From JBBATK01 sp046297095 (GTDB lineage: Bacteria; Bacteroidota; Ignavibacteria; Kapaibacteriales; NICIL-2): 64,000 bases of DNA. This document shows, piece by piece, positions 49,534-58,459 of the stretch (positions within the stretch are counted from its first letter, which is position 1; each line of letters begins with the position of its first letter). The notes below the pieces were generated by a model that did not search any database, was not told the DNA's origin, and saw only the letters and a list, made by a program, of their open reading frames with translations. A program made the translations under genes and the position numbers. Where the stretch lies: positions 1 through 64,000 of the forward strand of contig JBKCNS010000040.1 of NCBI GenBank assembly GCA_046297095.1, written 5' to 3'.

Positions 49534-51162
49534 ATGAATTTCATCTTGCAGGATAAACTTCCCGGGATTTCTAAACTGGCTCGTGCTTACACGAAGGGCG
49601 ACGCAATACTTCGAAGTCAATTCGAAGAAGCGCAGGGGTTGGCTCCCAGTATACAGGAACGGGCCCGAGCAACAGAGTTGATTCGTGAGTCCATGAGTGA
49701 ATTAGCGATGACGCCTGAGCAAGACGCTGCGTTGATTCAGTTAAAGGACGGTGCGGCATGCATAGTGACAGGTCAGCAGATAGGTTTTCTTGGAGGTCCA
49801 ATGTACACCCTCTACAAGATCGCCACGATGATCAGTAGAGTACGCCATCATTCACATGCAGGAACGCCTGCGGTAGGCGTGTTTTGGATTGAAGACAACG
49901 ATCACGACCTTACGGAGGCAGGAACTGCCGTGTTATTTAGAAAAGGCCACGGAACATACGAAGCTTCGGCGTCGAATTATTCCAATTGCCAACCTCGCCA
50001 ATCGGCTGCTTCCTGCGCCTTCGATGAGCGCGTTGAATCATTGTGCGATGTTTTGTTCGGCGATCTTGGCGAACCCGATAGCTCTACGATTTCTGATCTC
50101 CGACGAATTGTATCCGATATCTACGCGCCGGGCAGACTCTGGTCTGATGCCTTTATTCTCCTTCTTCAGCAATGGTTCGGCCATCATGGCGTTCTGTTTC
50201 TCAAAGCTTCAGCAGTTCGAAAGTGTGGCTTTGCGGCCAAGATTATACAGAGGGATGTCGTGCAGCCCGGGCTGTTCGCGGATAGAGTTCAAGAGAGTAC
50301 ACGTGCATTGCGCGAGAACGGCTATGGCGAGCAGATACAGGCGGGTGACTTCAACGCATTCTATCACGATGACAACGATTGCCGCCACAAATTGAGACTC
50401 GCGGATGATAAAAGCATTTGCCACGTGAGCGACAGTATAACACTATCTGTTTCACAGCTTCCGGCCTTTGTTCGTGAACATGCGGATCGATTTTCACCAT
50501 CGGTTGTGTTGCGACCGGTCATTCAAGACGCTCTTCTTGGTAGTGTTGAGTACATCGCAGGACCCGGGGAGATTTCGTACTTAGCCCAGTTGCCGTTGGT
50601 GTATAAGGAACTTCAGGTACATATGCCCTCGATCATCTCCCGATCAGGCGCAACGTTGCTCAGTGCTTCCACATCCAAATTGCTATCTAAAGAGCCAAAG
50701 GAGGTTGAGTACTTCTTTGTGCCATGGGAAGAGATATACATGAATCTTGGGCCTGCTCAGGGCGAGCAGCAATTGAACTCGTTGGTGGAACGACTGCAGG
50801 CGGAATCTTCCTTGACATTACAGCAGTTGGCGGGTGATGTCGCAGATTTTGACAAGAGTTTGGTTGGCGCCATTGGGTCGCTGAGCAAAGGCATACAAAA
50901 TGAGATTTCTACGTTCGAGAAAAAGGTTCGTGCAGCTGGCCGAAGAAAACATGAGGATAGAGCGCGCCGACTCAAAGAGATTCATGAGTTCATTTTTCCT
51001 CAAGAAAAATTACAGGAACGTGTACTTGTGCCGATAAGCCTTATGGATATCGGTGGAGTTGATTCGCTTTCGGCGGTGATACACACATTGGAATCTCATC
51101 CGGCAGGCCATCATTTTGTATTGCCCCTGCAGATTCCTTCAAACTCATCGGTTAATGTTTAA
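49534..51162 (+). CDS. bshC: Bacillithiol biosynthesis cysteine-adding enzyme BshC
   Basis: 542 residues. Family motifs are CIVTGQQIGFLGGPMYTLYK (N-terminal nucleotide fold), VGVFWIEDNDHDLTEA, and the C-terminal coiled coil plus FVLPLQIP ending. BshC joins cysteine to glucosaminyl-malate in the last step of bacillithiol synthesis. The bshA and bshB genes are not in the window. The frame is open from 49453, but the ATG at 49534 is chosen because of the -7 box at 49500 and because family similarity begins at LPGISKLARAY. Confidence 0.92.
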   Translation: MNFILQDKLPGISKLARAYTKGDAILRSQFEEAQGLAPSIQERARATELIRESMSELAMTPEQDAALIQLKDGAACIVTGQQIGFLGGPMYTLYKIATMISRVRHHSHAGTPAVGVFWIEDNDHDLTEAGTAVLFRKGHGTYEASASNYSNCQPRQSAASCAFDERVESLCDVLFGDLGEPDSSTISDLRRIVSDIYAPGRLWSDAFILLLQQWFGHHGVLFLKASAVRKCGFAAKIIQRDVVQPGLFADRVQESTRALRENGYGEQIQAGDFNAFYHDDNDCRHKLRLADDKSICHVSDSITLSVSQLPAFVREHADRFSPSVVLRPVIQDALLGSVEYIAGPGEISYLAQLPLVYKELQVHMPSIISRSGATLLSASTSKLLSKEPKEVEYFFVPWEEIYMNLGPAQGEQQLNSLVERLQAESSLTLQQLAGDVADFDKSLVGAIGSLSKGIQNEISTFEKKVRAAGRRKHEDRARRLKEIHEFIFPQEKLQERVLVPISLMDIGGVDSLSAVIHTLESHPAGHHFVLPLQIPSNSSVNV

Positions 51163-51193
51163 AAGAATAATGTGTGTGACAACCTGTGTGACA

Positions 51194-51210
51194 ATGTACC
51201 ACGTGTACAT
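51194..51210. promoter_or_regulatory. 17-bp palindrome ATGTACCACGTGTACAT, possible operator
   Basis: Perfect 6-bp arms (ATGTAC/GTACAT) around CACGT, ending 5 bp before the sigma-54 -24 element. Two direct copies of TGTGTGACAA (51173-51182 and 51185-51194) are directly upstream. Its position could suit a repressor or an activator site. Confidence 0.45.
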
Positions 51211-51215
51211 ATACA

Positions 51216-51231
51216 TGGCACGCTGCTTGCA
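51216..51231 (+). promoter_or_regulatory. Sigma-54 (RpoN) promoter before the CheY-like gene
   Basis: TGGCACG at 51216-51222, four bases, then TTGCA at 51227-51231. GG and GC are separated by exactly 10 bp, which matches the -24/-12 consensus fully. Transcription would begin near 51242, about 60 bp before the ATG at 51303. Such promoters need RpoN and an enhancer-binding ATPase; neither is encoded in the window. Confidence 0.8.
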
Positions 51232-51302
51232 GAGTCTTCATCGATTGAGTAAGCCCCATGTGAACGAACGGATTCCTTAAAGTTTTATCGAAAAGGTGCA
51301 GT

Positions 51303-51728
51303 ATGCAAAAGCCCTATGTGCTTGTTGTTGATGATAACCGTATAACTACCAAGTTGTTGCGTCGTTACTTAGAGGCCAATGGCTTCGAAGCGGCTGAAGC
51401 GTACGATGGTATAGAGTGTTTAGAAAAAGTAGCTCAGCGTATCCCGGACGCCATTGTTCTGGATGTGATGATGCCTCGTCTGGATGGATACGAGACGGTA
51501 AAGCGTCTTCGTGAGAACGAAACAACAGCTCAGACTCCGGTTGTGATAGTTACAGCTTTGAATGACGTAGCAAATCAGCTTCGCGCGATCGAAAGCGGCG
51601 CCGACGATTTCTTGTCTAAGCCCATCGAAGAAAAACTGCTCACAGCCAAAGTAAAGATGCTTGCAACATTGAATCAGTTGCGTCGTCGCGCAGAAGAATT
51701 GGAACTTCAGCTTCACGGCAGCTTGTAA
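51303..51728 (+). CDS. CheY-like single-domain response regulator with C-terminal helix
   Basis: 141 residues. The receiver domain has VVDDNRIT (acidic pair), phosphoacceptor Asp in VLDVMMPRLDGYE, Thr in VIVTALND and Lys in DDFLSKPIEEK. A short C-terminal helix (LATLNQLRRRAEELELQL) may dimerise or bind a partner, but there is no output domain. Its kinase is not in the window. The gene is preceded by a consensus sigma-54 promoter and followed by a terminator, so it is probably expressed alone and on demand. Confidence 0.93.
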   Translation: MQKPYVLVVDDNRITTKLLRRYLEANGFEAAEAYDGIECLEKVAQRIPDAIVLDVMMPRLDGYETVKRLRENETTAQTPVVIVTALNDVANQLRAIESGADDFLSKPIEEKLLTAKVKMLATLNQLRRRAEELELQLHGSL

Positions 51729-51766
51729 AACAGCAGCACGAACTACTCCTTCTGAAGAAATTATAG

Positions 51767-51800
51767 CCACGTCACGCAGAAATGCGGGCGTGGTTTTTTT
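51767..51800 (+). terminator. Terminator after the CheY-like gene
   Basis: Stem of CCACG/CGTGG and CGCA/TGCG with a small internal bulge and GAAA-type loop, followed by seven T. Confidence 0.85.
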
Positions 51801-51870
51801 ATGCCAAAGCGCCGTAGCCCGCATCGGTTGCGTATTTTTCGTCTGTTTATTCGTGTTCGCATACTACCAA

Positions 51871-52545
51871 ATGAACTTCTCGCGCAGCAAACTTTCAGGT
51901 ACTTCATACCTACGTAGCACTCAACATTCTGCCGTTTTGATTGTAGGATTGAGCCTTGGGCTTCTACTCAACGGATGCGGCAGCATTAAAACTATATCCG
52001 ACGCCTTGTCAGGGCTTCGGCGCTGCGAGTTCAAGTTAGCCTCGGTTTCGGATGCTAAACTGGCAGGTATTCAGCTCGGTGAAAAAGCTCGCATCGGAGA
52101 CTTCAAGCCATTTTCGGAAGGCATAGAGTTGTTGCAGGCGTTTCGCAACAAGCAATTTGATTTTGAGTGTATTGTGAACGTCGAGGTGCGCAATCCGAAC
52201 ACTGGTACGGAGGGATCGCGCAAAGCCGATGCCACCATCAAAAGAATTGACTACCGACTCTATATCGACGACAGAGTAGCTGTGAGCGGAGATATTGCTC
52301 AGCCATTGGTGGTACCATCGAACGGACAAAGTGTGATCATGCCGGTGTCGTTGAAGTTCGACATTTTCTCGGTGTATAGAGATAAAACCTATGATGAGAT
52401 TCTTAACCTGGTTCTTGCAATAGCAGGAGCACAGGGAAGTGCTGCGCGATTGACATTAGATATCCGGCCTACTATAGACACACCGCTGGGAGAGTTGACC
52501 TATCCCAATCGCATCAAGGTGTTTAACAAAGAATTCCGAAACTAG
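51871..52545 (+). CDS. LEA-type (WHy domain) lipoprotein
   Basis: 224 residues. The signal ends in LLLNGC, a lipobox. After it, DFECIVNVEVRNPNTGT, ADATIKRIDYRLYIDDRVAVSGD and FDIFSVYRDKTYDEIL follow the pattern of LEA-type 2/WHy domains (N-P-N near the start, alternating strands). Such lipoproteins occur in many bacteria, and their role is mostly unknown, sometimes linked with stress. The open frame extends upstream into the terminator, so the ATG at 51871 is used. Confidence 0.78.
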   Translation: MNFSRSKLSGTSYLRSTQHSAVLIVGLSLGLLLNGCGSIKTISDALSGLRRCEFKLASVSDAKLAGIQLGEKARIGDFKPFSEGIELLQAFRNKQFDFECIVNVEVRNPNTGTEGSRKADATIKRIDYRLYIDDRVAVSGDIAQPLVVPSNGQSVIMPVSLKFDIFSVYRDKTYDEILNLVLAIAGAQGSAARLTLDIRPTIDTPLGELTYPNRIKVFNKEFRN

Positions 52546-52606
52546 GTTCACGCGGTACCTTTCGTACTCACGCGTGATACAGATTACACCGAATACCTTC
52601 GCCCTT

Positions 52607-53725
52607 ATGGGCTTTGCTGATTTTATGGACATTGAGATACCACTCGTGATACTCCTGACCGTTCTGTTCCTTCTCCTGGGAATGGCTTCGGTGGCGTTTA
52701 CCTCGGCCTTGCGATCGGTGAATCTTCAGCGATTCGAAGAGGAGCACGACATGGAATCGTATGAACGATTGCTTGCGTTGCGTCAAGAGCATTCCAGAAG
52801 CACATACTCGTTGAACATCGTGTATGCGTTTTCTGCCGTGATGTCAGTAATGATGGTTACCCATGAGGCTTTTTCTTTTACCGGACCGGCGGGAATGGCT
52901 GTTGCGGGGATTTTGTACAGCATTGGTTGGGTACTGGTGCAAGCAGTTGTTTCTGCACTATCAGAGCGATATGCGGAGAACCTGACAAGTCCGGGACTCG
53001 CGTTTTCACGCATTGCCGATGTGATTTGCTATCCCGTCGGAATTCTTCTGGCGAGCATTGCAACTCGCGTGGGCGGACCGCAAACAGACGAGGAAGCCAG
53101 AGAAGAAATGGAAGACGAAATCACGGCCATCATGGACGAGGCAGTGCAAGACGGTACATTAGATGCCGATGAGTATCGCATTTTGACAAACATCATGCAG
53201 TTCAGCGAGGTAACGGTGAAAGACGTTATGACACCTCGCAATGTGGTATTCAGTTTGCCCGCAGCAACCACGGTGGCGGAGATCGTCGATCGCGGAGAGT
53301 TGCAGACTTACTCCCGGTTTCCTATTTGCAAAGAGCAATCTCTGGACGATGTGATTGGTTACTGCCTGACCAGAGACATACTGTATGCAGCTGTTCATGG
53401 ACGGCACTCATTGAGCATGGACAAACTTTGCCGCGAGGTACACTTCATCCCCGAAAATGTTCGCCTGGATAAAGTTCTCGAAGAATTTTTGACAAGGCGT
53501 CAACATCTCTTCTTGGTTGTGGATGAATATGGGGGAGTGGAAGGATTGATTACCATGGAAGATGTGGTGGAGACAATACTGGGCGCTGAAATTGTTGACG
53601 AGGCCGATCGCGTTGTGGATATGCGGCAATTGGCAAGTTTGCGTCGGGATCAACGAATCGCCGGTTCGACGGGACAACAACCTGTAGCGGCAACAAGGCA
53701 GCCTGCCAACGATGCCGATCTCTAG
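52607..53725 (+). CDS. CNNM/DUF21 membrane protein with CBS pair (HlyC/CorC-type)
   Basis: 372 residues from the ATG at 52607 (a GTG at 52574 or an ATG at 52625 are alternatives). N-terminal DUF21/CNNM membrane region with about four helices (PLVILLTVLFLLLGMASVAF and others), an acidic loop, then two CBS domains (VKDVMTPRNVVFSL, EEFLTRRQHLFLVVDEYGGVEGLITMEDVVE). The family includes magnesium or cobalt efflux and hemolysin-like proteins. The usual C-terminal CorC_HlyC domain is missing or shortened: the protein ends soon after the second CBS domain with a Gln/Arg/Ala-rich tail. Confidence 0.88.
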   Translation: MGFADFMDIEIPLVILLTVLFLLLGMASVAFTSALRSVNLQRFEEEHDMESYERLLALRQEHSRSTYSLNIVYAFSAVMSVMMVTHEAFSFTGPAGMAVAGILYSIGWVLVQAVVSALSERYAENLTSPGLAFSRIADVICYPVGILLASIATRVGGPQTDEEAREEMEDEITAIMDEAVQDGTLDADEYRILTNIMQFSEVTVKDVMTPRNVVFSLPAATTVAEIVDRGELQTYSRFPICKEQSLDDVIGYCLTRDILYAAVHGRHSLSMDKLCREVHFIPENVRLDKVLEEFLTRRQHLFLVVDEYGGVEGLITMEDVVETILGAEIVDEADRVVDMRQLASLRRDQRIAGSTGQQPVAATRQPANDADL

Positions 53726-53830
53726 AGCACAGTCTTAAACTTGTCTTGTATTCACGCTTTTTAACGTTTTTTCACCTCAATACGGTGTTACCGAGCCCGC
53801 CTGCGCGTTGTCTACTCAGCATGTTCGGCG

Positions 53831-53838
53831 TATCTTTG
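53831..53838 (+). promoter_or_regulatory. Candidate promoter (TTG-N20-TATCTTTG) for the uppS-bamA run
   Basis: TATCTTTG at 53831-53838 with TTG 20 bp upstream, the spacing of the Bacteroidetes -33/-7 type. It is 53 bp before the uppS ATG. Confidence 0.6.
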
Positions 53839-53891
53839 GCGCCTTGCTAGGGTTGGTATCTGGAGTTTTCGAGGTTTTATGGAGGTGAAGA

Positions 53892-54731
53892 ATGAATTGG
53901 ATGCGTGATCACGACGAAACGGATCGACAAATTCACGAGGAACTTCGTGCTTTACAGGCATTTCCGGAGCACGTTGCCATCATTATGGATGGAAACGGAC
54001 GTTGGGCAGCCGGAAACGGGAAGCCGCGGGTGTCGGGGCACAAGCAAGGAGTTGAAACGGTGCGTGAGATTGTGAAAACCTCTAGCCGAATCGGCCTGAA
54101 ATATCTCACCCTCTATGCGTTCTCTTTGGAAAACTGGAAGCGTCCCCAGACTGAAGTATCTGCGTTGATGCGCCTTCTGGAATCCTATTTGAAAAAAGAA
54201 ATCGATGAGCTGCACGAGAACAATGTGCGTGTCACTGCAATAGGCAAGCTCAATGCGTTGCCAAACCATGTACATACATTGTTAAGCTCGTGTATCGAGA
54301 AAACTGCGAACAACACAGGGCTCACGCTGAACCTTGCGTTGAGTTATGGGGCACGGTGGGATATAGTTCGAGCCACGCAACTTCTTGCCCTGGATGTGCG
54401 CAGAGGAAAGTTGTCTCCGGAGGATATCACTGACGAGCTGTTTTCAACGTATTTGGTGACGAATTTTCTGCCGGACCCTGACATGCTTATTCGCACAAGC
54501 GGCGAGATGCGGATTAGCAATTTTCTGCTGTGGGAGATAGCATACGCGGAGATCTTTGTGACGGAGAAGTTTTGGCCCGAGTTCCGTTCCGAAGATCTAT
54601 ACAATGCTCTTCGGAGTTATGCGCAACGCGAGCGTCGTTTTGGTATGACTTCGGCTCAGGTTGGCTCTGCACAAAAGAACACACCTTCCTATTTACAACG
54701 AGTGGTCAATGCATTTTCTAAACGCTCTTAA
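53892..54731 (+). CDS. uppS: Isoprenyl (undecaprenyl) diphosphate synthase
   Basis: 279 residues. Cis-prenyltransferase signs are HVAIIMDGNGRWA with the catalytic Asp, GHKQGVETVREIV, TLYAFSLENWKRP and, near the end, PDMLIRTSGEMRISNFLLWE. The product carries cell-wall and surface sugars across the membrane. A strong GGAGGTG ribosome-binding site is 6 bp before the ATG, unlike most genes here. The N-terminal about 25 residues and the C-terminal tail are longer than usual. bamA overlaps its 3' end by 23 bp in another frame. Confidence 0.95.
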   Translation: MNWMRDHDETDRQIHEELRALQAFPEHVAIIMDGNGRWAAGNGKPRVSGHKQGVETVREIVKTSSRIGLKYLTLYAFSLENWKRPQTEVSALMRLLESYLKKEIDELHENNVRVTAIGKLNALPNHVHTLLSSCIEKTANNTGLTLNLALSYGARWDIVRATQLLALDVRRGKLSPEDITDELFSTYLVTNFLPDPDMLIRTSGEMRISNFLLWEIAYAEIFVTEKFWPEFRSEDLYNALRSYAQRERRFGMTSAQVGSAQKNTPSYLQRVVNAFSKRS

Positions 54732-57078
54732 GAGTTCGGCGATCATAGCGATTCTTGTCGTGGTATTGTGTTCCGGCTCCGGAGTGTTGGCCGCGGGAAA
54801 CCCCGTCGTATCCGGTATAAGCGTTGAGGGCAATGTAGTAGTGGATGCGGCCACAATTATCTCGATAAGCGGCTTGCGCGTTGGTCAAGAACTGAATCCG
54901 CGCAGCGACGAAATTCCCCAGGGCATCAAAGCTTTATGGTCGAGAAAACAATTCTCTGATGTTCGAATTGTGATTGATCGTGTCACGCCTATCGGTGTTT
55001 TTCTGAAGATCATAGTAGAAGAGAATCCGCGCTTCAACAAAGCAATTCTTGAGGGAAACAAAAAACTCTCCGAGAAAACGCTGATGGATAGTGTGCACAA
55101 AAGCAGGGGCGATATTCTACCATATGCAGATGTGCAAGCAATAGCGCGAGCCGTCCGTCAGCTCTATCGAAAAGAAGGATTGTTGTTTGCCTCTGTGAGT
55201 GCCGATACAACGACGGCGGAACTTGCCGGTTACGTCGATGTGAGAGTGCGTATTGAGGAGGGTAAGGAATATGGCGTGGGTTCGGTAACCTTTGTGGGAA
55301 ATACTAACGAGAGCAGCGATGTATTGCTTGCGCAGATTGAAGACATCAAGCCAAGTGCATGGTGGCAGTTTTGGCGTTCTGCCAAATTTGATACGGTGAA
55401 ACTGCAAGAGGACGCGCAACGAGTGGCCTCGTACTACAGAAACAACGGATACTTGAATGCCGTCGTACAGGCCTCGAAGTATTCACTTGATGAGCAAACG
55501 GGAAATGCTTCGGTGACTATCACGATCGACGAAGGCAAACGATACTTTGTGCGCAACGTTTCGTTTGAAGGTAGCACGGTATACAACCCGGAGTTCCTGC
55601 GACAACGAATGGATATCAGAAGCGGCACGCCGGTAAATGTAGATCGAATTGAAAAGAATCTGGGTGGTAACGAAGAGCAGACCGATATACGTTCCATGTA
55701 TCTGGACAATGGGTTTCTTCAATGCCAAGTTCAGCACAACTTCGAATATGTATCTGCGGATTCAGTAGATGTAAAAGTGCAGATTTTTGAGCGAGATCGA
55801 TTTACTATTCGTCGTGTTGATGTGGTTGGAAATACAAAGACCCAAGATCGAGTGGTTCGCCGTGAGTTGTTTACGTACCCGGGTGAGTTTTTTAATAGAG
55901 CTTCAATCATCCGCAGCATCAAGGGCCTTGGAGTGTTGAATTACTTTAACCCGGAAAAACTCCGTCCAGACGTTCGACCGGTCTCCCAGAATACTGTAGA
56001 TCTGGCCTACAACGTGGAGGAACGATCCACCGACATGCTCAATGCTTCGGTAGGATATGCAGGTACATTCGGTTTGACGGGAAGTGTGGGGGTTACGTTC
56101 AACAATTTTGATCTCAGTGATCCGCTTCGCGGTGGGGCCGGACAAATTTTCACATTTCAATGGGACTTTGGAACGGCAAACAGACTGCAAACGTTCAGCA
56201 TTGGATTTGCGGAACCGTGGTTGTTCGGAAAGCCGACCTCGCTTGGATTTAACATCTTCGACACACGAACCTTTTTCAATATCAGTGCGCGGAGAACCGG
56301 AGCGCAGTTGAATATCGGTAGGCGATTCCGCTTTCCTGATGATTTCTTCCGAGGCGACTGGTCGTTGTTGGTGCAGCGCCAAGAGCAATACGGAACCACA
56401 CTAGCCAATCAGTCGGTGGTCTTCTCCGACATACAACTCACGCAGTCGATCACGCGCACAAGTTTCGACAATCTGATCTTTCCGTCCAGTGGTTCGAGAT
56501 TTCGGTATCTGACCAGAATGGGTTTGGTGTTAACGAATCCTGCCAACTCTATCTATTGGAAGAACGAGTTACAGTTTGAGTTCGTAAATCCGCTGCTGCA
56601 GATCGACGGATTCAATCGACTGGTTCTTTACCTGAACAGTGAGCTGGGCAACGTAACAAACCTGGATTCCCGTAGTAGTTTTGTACCGCAGATTGAGTAC
56701 TACAGCATGGGTGGTAATGGTATTGCGGGTATCAATGTTACTCCGCTTCGAGGATACGAGGACAACTCGTTGGCAGTACGAAATCAGTTTGGGCAACAGG
56801 CAAGTAGACTGATCTTCCGACAGACAGCCGAGCTACGGTTTGCGATCTCGATGAATCCCATGCCGATTTACTCTTCGGTATTTGCCGAGGCCGGTAATTC
56901 GTGGAGGAGTTTTTCGGGAGCAGATATCTTCAATCTTAAACGCTCAGCCGGCATTGGTATGCGTATTTTGCTCAATCCTATCGGTCTTATAGGATTCGAC
57001 TACGCCTATGGTTTTGATCCCATGCCCGGTGATACCAAACCCAGCGGCTGGCAGTTCCACTTTCAATTTGGTCGTTAA
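54709..57078 (+). CDS. bamA: Outer-membrane protein assembly factor BamA
   Basis: 789 residues. A signal peptide (AIIAILVVVLCSGSGVLAA) leads to five POTRA repeats (about 30-420: VSGISVEGNVVVDAATI, KAILEGNKKLSEKTLMDSV, GSVTFVGNTNESSDVLL, VRNVSFEGSTVYNPEFL, RRVDVVGNTKTQDRVVRREL) and a C-terminal beta-barrel (Omp85; GSVGVTFNNFDLSDPLRGG ... GFDYAYGFDP). The barrel ends in FHFQFGR. BamA folds outer-membrane proteins. It begins inside the end of uppS, so its translation is probably linked to uppS. The two ompH genes follow. Confidence 0.96.
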   Translation: MHFLNALKSSAIIAILVVVLCSGSGVLAAGNPVVSGISVEGNVVVDAATIISISGLRVGQELNPRSDEIPQGIKALWSRKQFSDVRIVIDRVTPIGVFLKIIVEENPRFNKAILEGNKKLSEKTLMDSVHKSRGDILPYADVQAIARAVRQLYRKEGLLFASVSADTTTAELAGYVDVRVRIEEGKEYGVGSVTFVGNTNESSDVLLAQIEDIKPSAWWQFWRSAKFDTVKLQEDAQRVASYYRNNGYLNAVVQASKYSLDEQTGNASVTITIDEGKRYFVRNVSFEGSTVYNPEFLRQRMDIRSGTPVNVDRIEKNLGGNEEQTDIRSMYLDNGFLQCQVQHNFEYVSADSVDVKVQIFERDRFTIRRVDVVGNTKTQDRVVRRELFTYPGEFFNRASIIRSIKGLGVLNYFNPEKLRPDVRPVSQNTVDLAYNVEERSTDMLNASVGYAGTFGLTGSVGVTFNNFDLSDPLRGGAGQIFTFQWDFGTANRLQTFSIGFAEPWLFGKPTSLGFNIFDTRTFFNISARRTGAQLNIGRRFRFPDDFFRGDWSLLVQRQEQYGTTLANQSVVFSDIQLTQSITRTSFDNLIFPSSGSRFRYLTRMGLVLTNPANSIYWKNELQFEFVNPLLQIDGFNRLVLYLNSELGNVTNLDSRSSFVPQIEYYSMGGNGIAGINVTPLRGYEDNSLAVRNQFGQQASRLIFRQTAELRFAISMNPMPIYSSVFAEAGNSWRSFSGADIFNLKRSAGIGMRILLNPIGLIGFDYAYGFDPMPGDTKPSGWQFHFQFGR

Positions 57079-57110
57079 ATTTTTCTGTTTCATTTCATTA
57101 TTGTTCGCGT

Positions 57111-57659
57111 ATGAAGAATGTTTTTCTGTTTGTTATAGTGTGTTTGTGCGTTAGCGCAATGCCGGCTTTTGCTCAAAAGACGAAGGGCGGAGATAAGGGC
57201 GATCTTAAAGTAGCCGTTGTTGACGTAGAGAAAATTGCCAAGGAATTGCCCGAAGCAATCGAGGCCGACAAGAAGCTCACCGAGATGAAGAATCGTATGC
57301 TGGATACCATCAAAGTGATGGAGCAAAAGTTTAAGGATAAGTATGAAGCATACACGAAGGGTCGTGCCATGATGACAGCAGACGCGCAGAAAAAAGAAGA
57401 AGAAGACTTGCGCGGAATGCAAGCAGCGTACAGCGCATTTCAGGAAGAGAACTTCGGTAATCAGGGATCTTTGGTGCGCAAGCGCAATGAGCTGCTCCAG
57501 CCCGTTTTAGCGAAGATTCAGGAAGCAATTCAAGCAGTTTCCAAAGAAGAAGGTTTGTCGTTCGTATTCGATAAAGCTGCATCGGCTGTGCTGGTGTTTG
57601 CAGACGATAAGTACGACGTCACCTTTAAGATCATCGACCATATGAAACGAGCGAAGTAA
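57111..57659 (+). CDS. Periplasmic chaperone OmpH/Skp family, first copy
   Basis: 182 residues. A signal peptide ends near MPAFAQ. The middle (about 50-140) is Lys/Glu-rich and predicted coiled coil, as in the Skp tentacles; the ends form the trimer body (VAVVDVEKIAKELPEA; SFVFDKAASAVLVFADDKYDVT). Skp/OmpH holds unfolded outer-membrane proteins for BamA, which is encoded just upstream. It is followed after 34 bp by a second member. Confidence 0.88.
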   Translation: MKNVFLFVIVCLCVSAMPAFAQKTKGGDKGDLKVAVVDVEKIAKELPEAIEADKKLTEMKNRMLDTIKVMEQKFKDKYEAYTKGRAMMTADAQKKEEEDLRGMQAAYSAFQEENFGNQGSLVRKRNELLQPVLAKIQEAIQAVSKEEGLSFVFDKAASAVLVFADDKYDVTFKIIDHMKRAK

Positions 57660-57693
57660 TATTCGCTCTCCGTATCCACATTTTTTGTTGATC

Positions 57694-58404
57694 ATGACGC
57701 GACTTGCCATTCGTCTGTTTACCCTAACACTAGTCTGTATGGTGTTTGTGCCGTCTCAGGGATTTGCTCAGAAGGTAGGCTACATGGCCTCTCAGGCTAT
57801 TCGGGAGCGATGGCAAGACATGATCCAAGCGCAGCAGCGTATTCAATCCCTTGTGGATGATTGGAAGCGTGAGCTTGGTACCATGCAGCAAAAAATAGAT
57901 GAGTTGGACGCAGAGGTAAAGAAGAATCGGTTGGTGTGGTCCGCGGAGGAACGGCAAACAAAGGAAACGGAACTTGCACGTGCCAAATCTGCCAAGGAAG
58001 AATTTGCCCATCGAAAGTTCGATCCCGGCGGAGAATATGATGTTCAAGCCACGTCGATTTTAAAAAACGTGGAGGAAAAGTTGTATTTGGCAGCACAAGA
58101 TGTGGCTGCAGCTGAAGGCTTTGACATTATCATGGATAAATCCACTCAGCCTATTCCGTATGCCAATCCCAAGTACGATCTCACTGTAAAAGTGATGAAG
58201 AAACTGAATATTCCGGCCGAAGATTTGGAGGAAAAACAAAAGAAGGCTATCGAGGAAGATCCCAAGAATAAAAAGGATCGCGAGCAACCTGCCGCACCTC
58301 GGAAACGTTCACGATCGTCGGAGCCCAAACCTGATGAGCCAAAGCAGGACATAAAACCGGCGGAACCCCCCGTGGTAACGCCGTCATCAGAGATTCCACG
58401 ATAA
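57694..58404 (+). CDS. Periplasmic chaperone OmpH/Skp family, second copy with long Pro/Lys tail
   Basis: 236 residues. Signal peptide ending SQGFAQ, then VGYMASQAIRERWQDMIQAQ, a coiled-coil middle and the DVAAAEGFDIIMDKSTQPIPYANPKYDLT body motif of OmpH. Compared with the first copy it has an extra about 55-residue tail rich in Lys, Glu, Pro and Ser after KKLNIPAED. The ATG at 57694 is used; a TTG three codons upstream is possible. Role as in Skp; why there are two is not clear. Confidence 0.85.
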   Translation: MTRLAIRLFTLTLVCMVFVPSQGFAQKVGYMASQAIRERWQDMIQAQQRIQSLVDDWKRELGTMQQKIDELDAEVKKNRLVWSAEERQTKETELARAKSAKEEFAHRKFDPGGEYDVQATSILKNVEEKLYLAAQDVAAAEGFDIIMDKSTQPIPYANPKYDLTVKVMKKLNIPAEDLEEKQKKAIEEDPKNKKDREQPAAPRKRSRSSEPKPDEPKQDIKPAEPPVVTPSSEIPR

Positions 58405-58413
58405 ATTTTTCAT

Positions 58414-58447
58414 AAAACGGTGGCGAAATTGGTTCGCCACCGTTTTT
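58414..58447 (+). terminator. Strong terminator-like hairpin between ompH and lpxD
   Basis: Perfect 14-bp stem (AAAACGGTGGCGAA 58414-58427, TTCGCCACCGTTTT 58433-58446) with a 5-base loop and a T-run, 13 bp before lpxD. Confidence 0.88.
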
Positions 58448-58459
58448 CTTTCTCTCCCT

